Below are positions 60,293 through 64,000 of a stretch of 64,000 bases of DNA, one piece after another. Every line of letters starts with the position of its first letter. Positions within the stretch are counted from its first letter, which is position 1. Position numbers and translations under genes: made by a program. This DNA comes from Lysobacter sp. CFH 32150 (lineage in GTDB: Bacteria > Pseudomonadota > Gammaproteobacteria > Xanthomonadales > Xanthomonadaceae). Below the pieces are notes generated by a model. It worked only from the letters and a program-made list of their open reading frames with translations, ran no database searches and was not told the origin of the DNA. The stretch lies in NCBI RefSeq assembly GCF_022758295.1, contig NZ_JALDWJ010000002.1:186001-250000 (forward strand), written 5' to 3'.

Positions 60293-60442
60293 CGGTGCTC
60301 AAAAGCGTCGCGCATATAGAGAAGGCCCAGTCTTCGAGGTATGACCCTCTAGTGGCTGAGCCTTCCGTGCCGGAGCGATTGCGTCTGGCTTGTTAACGCC
60401 TTCTGCTTGTTCTCCGACGGTTGAAGCCTACTACCGGCGGTG

Positions 60443-60937
60443 TTATCGAGAAGTAAAAGTCCGCGGCCGTTCGTCGGACACCGCCCACGGCCACCAGCCG
60501 CGCCCGCTGAGCGCATAGCGGTCGGCCGCGCGCTCGAAGCGGTTGCGCACGCTGATGCCGCCGCTCAGCAGGTAGAGCGGCAGGAACAACGGACCTAGCG
60601 CCATGTATTGATAAACGTGTGCGCGTTCATGATCGGCAAGGCGGATGAAGGGCTCATCGAGATGGCCGGCGCGATGCGCGTACGTCACGCAATCCGAATC
60701 CAGCGTGTCGCCGGTATGCAGGATGGTGTTGCCCAACGTGATGGCCCCGCCAGGGCCCCACGGCCAGCGATGAAACACGATGGCGAGATCACGTGCGCGT
60801 ACATGCGCATGCGCGCCGAATGCGATTCCGATCGTCCCGGCGACGAGGCCGAGCGCGGTGTTCGGCAATGTCCACACAATGCCGAGCACGCGTGCGGCAA
60901 ACAGCAACACGGGCCTGACGTCTGCTGCGTCGCTCAA
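60443..60937 (-). CDS. Small membrane protein with HExxH zincin-like motif
   Basis: A 164-residue protein with two hydrophobic segments near the N-terminus and in the C-terminal third. It contains LADHERAHVYQYMALG and FERAADRYALSGR. The pair HExxHvyQ and E-x-A-D resembles the zinc site of DUF4157-type peptidase-like domains. The best start is TTG at 60937, which overlaps the PspC gene stop (TTGA); an upstream GTG at 60964 would overlap the PspC gene by 31 bases. A proteolytic role is inference. Confidence 0.65.
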   Translation of the reverse strand: MSDAADVRPVLLFAARVLGIVWTLPNTALGLVAGTIGIAFGAHAHVRARDLAIVFHRWPWGPGGAITLGNTILHTGDTLDSDCVTYAHRAGHLDEPFIRLADHERAHVYQYMALGPLFLPLYLLSGGISVRNRFERAADRYALSGRGWWPWAVSDERPRTFTSR

Positions 60938-61134
60938 TCGTCGCCTTCCGGCATCAGCAGCCACAGGATCAGGTACACCAGGATGCCGGGGAACGCCGCC
61001 GATGCGATCGACAAGACGACGAAGACGGCGCGCAATAAGGTCGGATTCCAGCCGAACCGCTGTGCAATGCCGCCCATCACGCCGGCGATGACGCGGTCGG
61101 TGCGGGAGCGAGTAAAGGGGCGGGCTTGGTTCAT
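60934..61134 (-). CDS. PspC-domain membrane protein
   Basis: A 66-residue PspC domain protein: RSRTDRVIAGVMGGIAQRFG, then a hydrophobic helix (AVFVVLSIASAAFPGILVYL) ending LMPEGDD. PspC proteins sense membrane stress in phage-shock systems. Here the domain stands alone without pspA or pspB nearby. The ATG at 61134 starts the conserved region. Confidence 0.9.
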   Translation of the reverse strand: MNQARPFTRSRTDRVIAGVMGGIAQRFGWNPTLLRAVFVVLSIASAAFPGILVYLILWLLMPEGDD

Positions 61135-61295
61135 GGACTTGGCGGGTCGAGGCGTTGGAGCAAGTCTAATCCCTGCGCACGTGTCACGGTTTACGTCGTG
61201 AACGGGGCTTTCCCCAGGGATCAATGGGGGTTTTACCCGATGCTTCGGGACGGGATGCGTCGCGACACTGGCAAGGTTCATTCGGAGCCGTGCCC

Positions 61296-63032
61296 ATGTC
61301 CCGTCGCAGTCAGTTCCTCACCGTCGCATTCGCCGCGCTGGCCGTCCCGGCTGTGTTCGCCCTCGACATCGGCACGTTGCCGGTGGAAGCGCCGGTGGCC
61401 ACGCCGTCGCCATCGGTCTCCAGTTATCTGCACGACGTGTCACAGCCGATCCCCGGCGTCGACTGGACCACGGGCATCACCGAGCACCATCGCATCACCA
61501 TGGCCGACGGCGTCGAGCTGGACGGCTGGGTCGTGCGACCCAACATCCCTGGGCCTGTGCCGCTGGTGCTCGACATCACGCCGTACTACGGCGGTGGCGA
61601 TCCGACCGTGACCAAGGCAACCGGCATCAATGCCGTTTTCGGCAAACCATTCCTCGAATTGGTGAAACGCGGTTACGCCATTGCCATTCTCTCGGTGCGC
61701 GGCACCGGCAATTCCGGCGGCTGTTTCAGCATCGGTGGACCGGAGGAAGCCAAGGACCTCGCCACCGCCGTCGAATACTTCGCCGCGCAGCCGTGGTCGA
61801 ACCACAACGTGGGCGCAATGGGCGTGAGCTACGACGGCACCGCACCGCAGGACCTGTGGGTCGAAGGGTCGCCGTCGCTGAAGACGATCGTGCCAATCAG
61901 CGGCATCTCCGACATGTACCGCTACAACTACGTCAACGGCGTGCCGATCGACGACACCATTGGTTTCAACACCTACTACTGGTTGCTGACCGGCCTCGGT
62001 CCGGCCGGCCTGTATACCGGCAGCCAGTTGCTCGATCCAGTCAATGTGCCGGATGCGGTGGCCGGCGAAGCCTGCGAGGAACGCGTCGAAGTCACTACGG
62101 AAACATTCACCTCGTTCGTCAGCGGCAACAAGACACCGTATTGGCAAGCGCGCGACCACCTCGCCGAACTCAACGCCGATCCGTTGAAGAAACGCGCAAG
62201 CGTGTTCTACATCCACGGCCTGCAGGACTGGAACGTCAAGCCGCACAACATGGAAGGCTGGATCGAAGCGCTGCAGCGCAGCAACGTGCCGTTCAAGGCG
62301 TGGCTGGGCCAGTGGGATCACGCGTGGCCGGATCGCAGCGACTGGATCACGGTGATGACGGCGTGGTTCGATCAGTTCCTGAAGAACCGCAACACCGGCA
62401 TCCTCGACGCACCCAAGGTGCAGGTGAAGGACGACGCCGGCCAGTGGCGCAACGAGCCGAAATGGCCGGCGCAGAGCAAGAAGGTCACGCTGTATCCGCA
62501 GGTCACCGGCTTGCTCGGCACCAACGCAGGCGTCGGCTACGCCGACTACAACGACTATCTCGGTCAGGACGTCAACGAAACCGCGCCACTCCCTGATGAT
62601 CGCGTCGTGTTCGCGACTTCGCCCCTCAGCAACGATCTGCACCTGTCGGGCATGCCACGCTTCGAGGGCATCGTCGCCGCCACCGGCATGCGCGCCAACC
62701 TGATGCTGACGCTGGCCGAGCAGTCGCCAGACGGCACGCTGCGTCCGTTCAACTTCGCTGCATTGAGCCTCAACCATGCGCAGAACCTGCAACAGGGCAA
62801 GCCCACCGTCGCCGGCGAACCGCAGTACGTCGGCGTGAATTTCTTCCCGCAGGAAGACGTGGTGCACGCCGGCAATCGGTTGGTGCTGCTGGCCGCTGGC
62901 GACCTCGTGTTCTATGGCCAGCCCGGACCGAACATGAAGCCTGTTGCGACGGGTTCGTCGCTGATCCTCGATCTGGCGACGAGCAAGCTGATCCTGCCGA
63001 ACGACACGACGTTGAGCTACGAGTCGCCTTGA
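61296..63032 (+). CDS. Secreted S15-type (X-Pro dipeptidyl-peptidase-like) hydrolase
   Basis: A 578-residue exported alpha/beta-hydrolase. The signal peptide ends near AVPAVFALD. The nucleophile Ser lies in GAMGVSYDGTAPQDLW, the acid in FYIHGLQDWNVKP and the His in GQWDHAWPD. The C-terminal part is the jelly-roll domain found in X-Pro dipeptidyl-peptidases and cocaine esterase-like enzymes (RFEGIVAATGMRANLMLTLA). Cleavage of N-terminal X-Pro dipeptides is likely; esterase or acylase activity is the alternative. The ATG at 61296 gives a clean signal peptide. Confidence 0.9.
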   Translation: MSRRSQFLTVAFAALAVPAVFALDIGTLPVEAPVATPSPSVSSYLHDVSQPIPGVDWTTGITEHHRITMADGVELDGWVVRPNIPGPVPLVLDITPYYGGGDPTVTKATGINAVFGKPFLELVKRGYAIAILSVRGTGNSGGCFSIGGPEEAKDLATAVEYFAAQPWSNHNVGAMGVSYDGTAPQDLWVEGSPSLKTIVPISGISDMYRYNYVNGVPIDDTIGFNTYYWLLTGLGPAGLYTGSQLLDPVNVPDAVAGEACEERVEVTTETFTSFVSGNKTPYWQARDHLAELNADPLKKRASVFYIHGLQDWNVKPHNMEGWIEALQRSNVPFKAWLGQWDHAWPDRSDWITVMTAWFDQFLKNRNTGILDAPKVQVKDDAGQWRNEPKWPAQSKKVTLYPQVTGLLGTNAGVGYADYNDYLGQDVNETAPLPDDRVVFATSPLSNDLHLSGMPRFEGIVAATGMRANLMLTLAEQSPDGTLRPFNFAALSLNHAQNLQQGKPTVAGEPQYVGVNFFPQEDVVHAGNRLVLLAAGDLVFYGQPGPNMKPVATGSSLILDLATSKLILPNDTTLSYESP

Positions 63033-63045
63033 GTCGAAGCGCTCT

Positions 63046-63100
63046 GGATGGAGGGTGCGCCGCTGACTGACCGAATGGCGGGCGACCGCACCCTCCATCC
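63046..63100. terminator. Hairpin after the peptidase gene
   Basis: GGATGGAGGGTGCG and its exact complement form 14-base arms with a 27-base loop, 13 bases after the stop. A second short hairpin (CCTTCCC/GGGAAGG) follows near 63101-63126. Together they probably end transcription; they also look like a dispersed repeat. Confidence 0.6.
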
Positions 63101-63180
63101 CCTTCCCTGCAACGATCGGGAAGGGAGTGGATCGATGATCAAACGTGTCTAACGACTGGTAAACCGCTGGCGACTACTGC

Positions 63181-63888
63181 TCAGCCACCCGCAATCCCCC
63201 ATCGCGACAGGACCTCGCGATCGTGATCGCCCATCAGGGTAACGCCATGCAACAAAGTCTTGCCGGCCCAACACAAATCCTCGTCAGCGGCCGCCGCCTT
63301 GTGGCTCATCGCGTTCACGAAGCGCTCGGCGTACTGGCCCTGATACTGGCTGCCAAGATTGTTCAATGCACTCCGCAGGGCAGCTTCATCGACTGGTCGT
63401 TCGGGCGCGTTTTCCACTTCGGCCTTCAAGGCCTGCAGGTAGAAGGTCATCAACGCAGCATGGTGGCGTGGCGATATCTGCTCGAAGGCACCACGCATTT
63501 TTTCGCTTAGCCCGGCATCGTAGGTCGTACGCTCGCGCAGGGCCTGCGCACAACTGTGGGTGTCGAGCTGCGGCAATGCGCGCGCCATTGCCGTTGTTGC
63601 CCCGACCAGGATCGAGCCATCCAGCGATTTTGCGCCGCGCTTCAGTGCAGTACTGACTTCGGAATAGATGCCTTGCCTGGTGAACACGCCAGAGAATCTG
63701 GACTTCAACTTCGGGTCGGCGTTGACGCCATCGACGAAACGCTGGCTGGCTTCATACAACGGCGATGACGGCGTGTACGGATTCTTGACATCAACCGAGA
63801 CCAGGCTCAATGGGGAGTCGCCGCTCAACCAACGCTTTCCCAGCACCACCAATACGATGATGGCTGCGATCCACAGCAATTTCTTCAC
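63181..63888 (-). CDS. Membrane-anchored hypothetical protein
   Basis: A 235-residue protein with one N-terminal helix (LLWIAAIIVLVVLGKRWLSG) and a helical, probably periplasmic body (LYEASQRFVDGVNADPKLKS, then HSCAQALRERTTYDAGLSEK and GSQYQGQYAERFVNAMSHKA). Two cysteines, in HSCAQ and DLCWAG, could form a disulfide. No domain is recognised. A relative of topoisomerase- or MlaC-like helical proteins cannot be argued from the sequence. Confidence 0.7.
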   Translation of the reverse strand: MKKLLWIAAIIVLVVLGKRWLSGDSPLSLVSVDVKNPYTPSSPLYEASQRFVDGVNADPKLKSRFSGVFTRQGIYSEVSTALKRGAKSLDGSILVGATTAMARALPQLDTHSCAQALRERTTYDAGLSEKMRGAFEQISPRHHAALMTFYLQALKAEVENAPERPVDEAALRSALNNLGSQYQGQYAERFVNAMSHKAAAADEDLCWAGKTLLHGVTLMGDHDREVLSRWGIAGG

Positions 63889-63931
63889 TCCACTCCCCTT
63901 GGAACTGACGATACGCCGGATAGCCTAACCG

Positions 63932-64000
63932 TCAGCGCGAGCGCTTGGCGAGCCAGTCGTGGATCGTGCCCGGCACTTCCGTTTGCGCGCGGCCGGAGAC
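63932..64000 (-). CDS. C-terminal end of an unidentified gene (partial)
   Basis: The last 22 codons of a leftward gene can be read from the right edge: VSGRAQTEVPGTIHDWLAKR, then SR and a TGA at 63932-63934. The ending resembles that of some alpha/beta-fold hydrolases but is too short for a call. Confidence 0.45.
   Translation of the reverse strand, partial: VSGRAQTEVPGTIHDWLAKRSR

Noticed and set aside
61440-63098. A 552-residue leftward open frame
   Set aside because: Antisense to the S15-type peptidase gene, with no recognisable domain.

Overview
The window looks like a high-GC gammaproteobacterial chromosome of the Xanthomonadaceae (Lysobacter/Luteimonas-like). The support is the scpA-scpB-rluB block, a complete System I cytochrome c maturation operon running into a metX-type acyltransferase, two large TonB-dependent receptors beside sugar or acid uptake genes, and intergenic hairpin repeats of a style common in this family. 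Genes are tightly packed, and many neighbours share 4-base ATGA start/stop overlaps. These overlaps fix most of the start choices given here.

Layout. 1-11350: a leftward glycan-uptake locus: LacI-type regulator, Oar-like TonB receptor, PF10091/GH144-like lipoprotein glucanase, solute-binding lipoprotein, two ABC permeases, and a large secreted protein with a discoidin-like region and an alpha-barrel-like region that runs off the left edge. No ABC ATPase is encoded. LacI-type palindromes lie before the regulator and before the receptor. 11497-17803: housekeeping genes (BolA, YciI, ScpA, ScpB, RluB with a very long Gly/Pro/Arg tail, an FAD oxidoreductase, a thioredoxin). 17905-29901: a candidate 3-hydroxybutyrate/oligomer utilisation locus: oligomer hydrolase lipoprotein, 3-hydroxybutyrate dehydrogenase, NarL-type response regulator, a symporter-fused hybrid histidine kinase, a TonB receptor and a GntP-family permease. 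A near-identical 20-bp box lies about 62 bases before both the dehydrogenase and the permease. 29908-36612: slipin/NfeD pair, omega-amidase plus methionine-type aminotransferase, and a DUF6056-like membrane protein with a partner. 36720-44711: ccmABCDEFGHI then metX, followed by a cysteine dioxygenase-like gene and a DUF2214 protein.

46063-58305: a 12-kb integrated element in tRNA-Leu(CAA). It carries a tyrosine integrase, an AlpA/excisionase-like regulator, a zinc-finger/TOPRIM/helicase replication protein, a HEPN-like protein, a terminase-like module whose large subunit is split into ATPase and nuclease ORFs, and accessory small proteins. No portal, capsid, tail or lysis gene is present, so it resembles a phage satellite more than a prophage. 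It contains two striking non-coding arrays: repeated TTAAnnCCGCCA boxes at 52575-52990, and paired TAGCCCGTA boxes with an 11-bp period at the left end, the right end and an internal promoter region. The element seems to have supplied a variant 3' half of the tRNA gene, because the displaced host 3' half remains at 58251-58305 with a different variable arm and T-stem.

58385-64000: ordinary chromosome: DUF1993, a glyoxalase-fold protein, an NRDE/TANGO2-like protein, a PspC-domain protein overlapping a small HExxH membrane protein, a secreted S15-type peptidase, a lipid-anchored or membrane-anchored hypothetical protein, and the tail of one more gene at the right edge.
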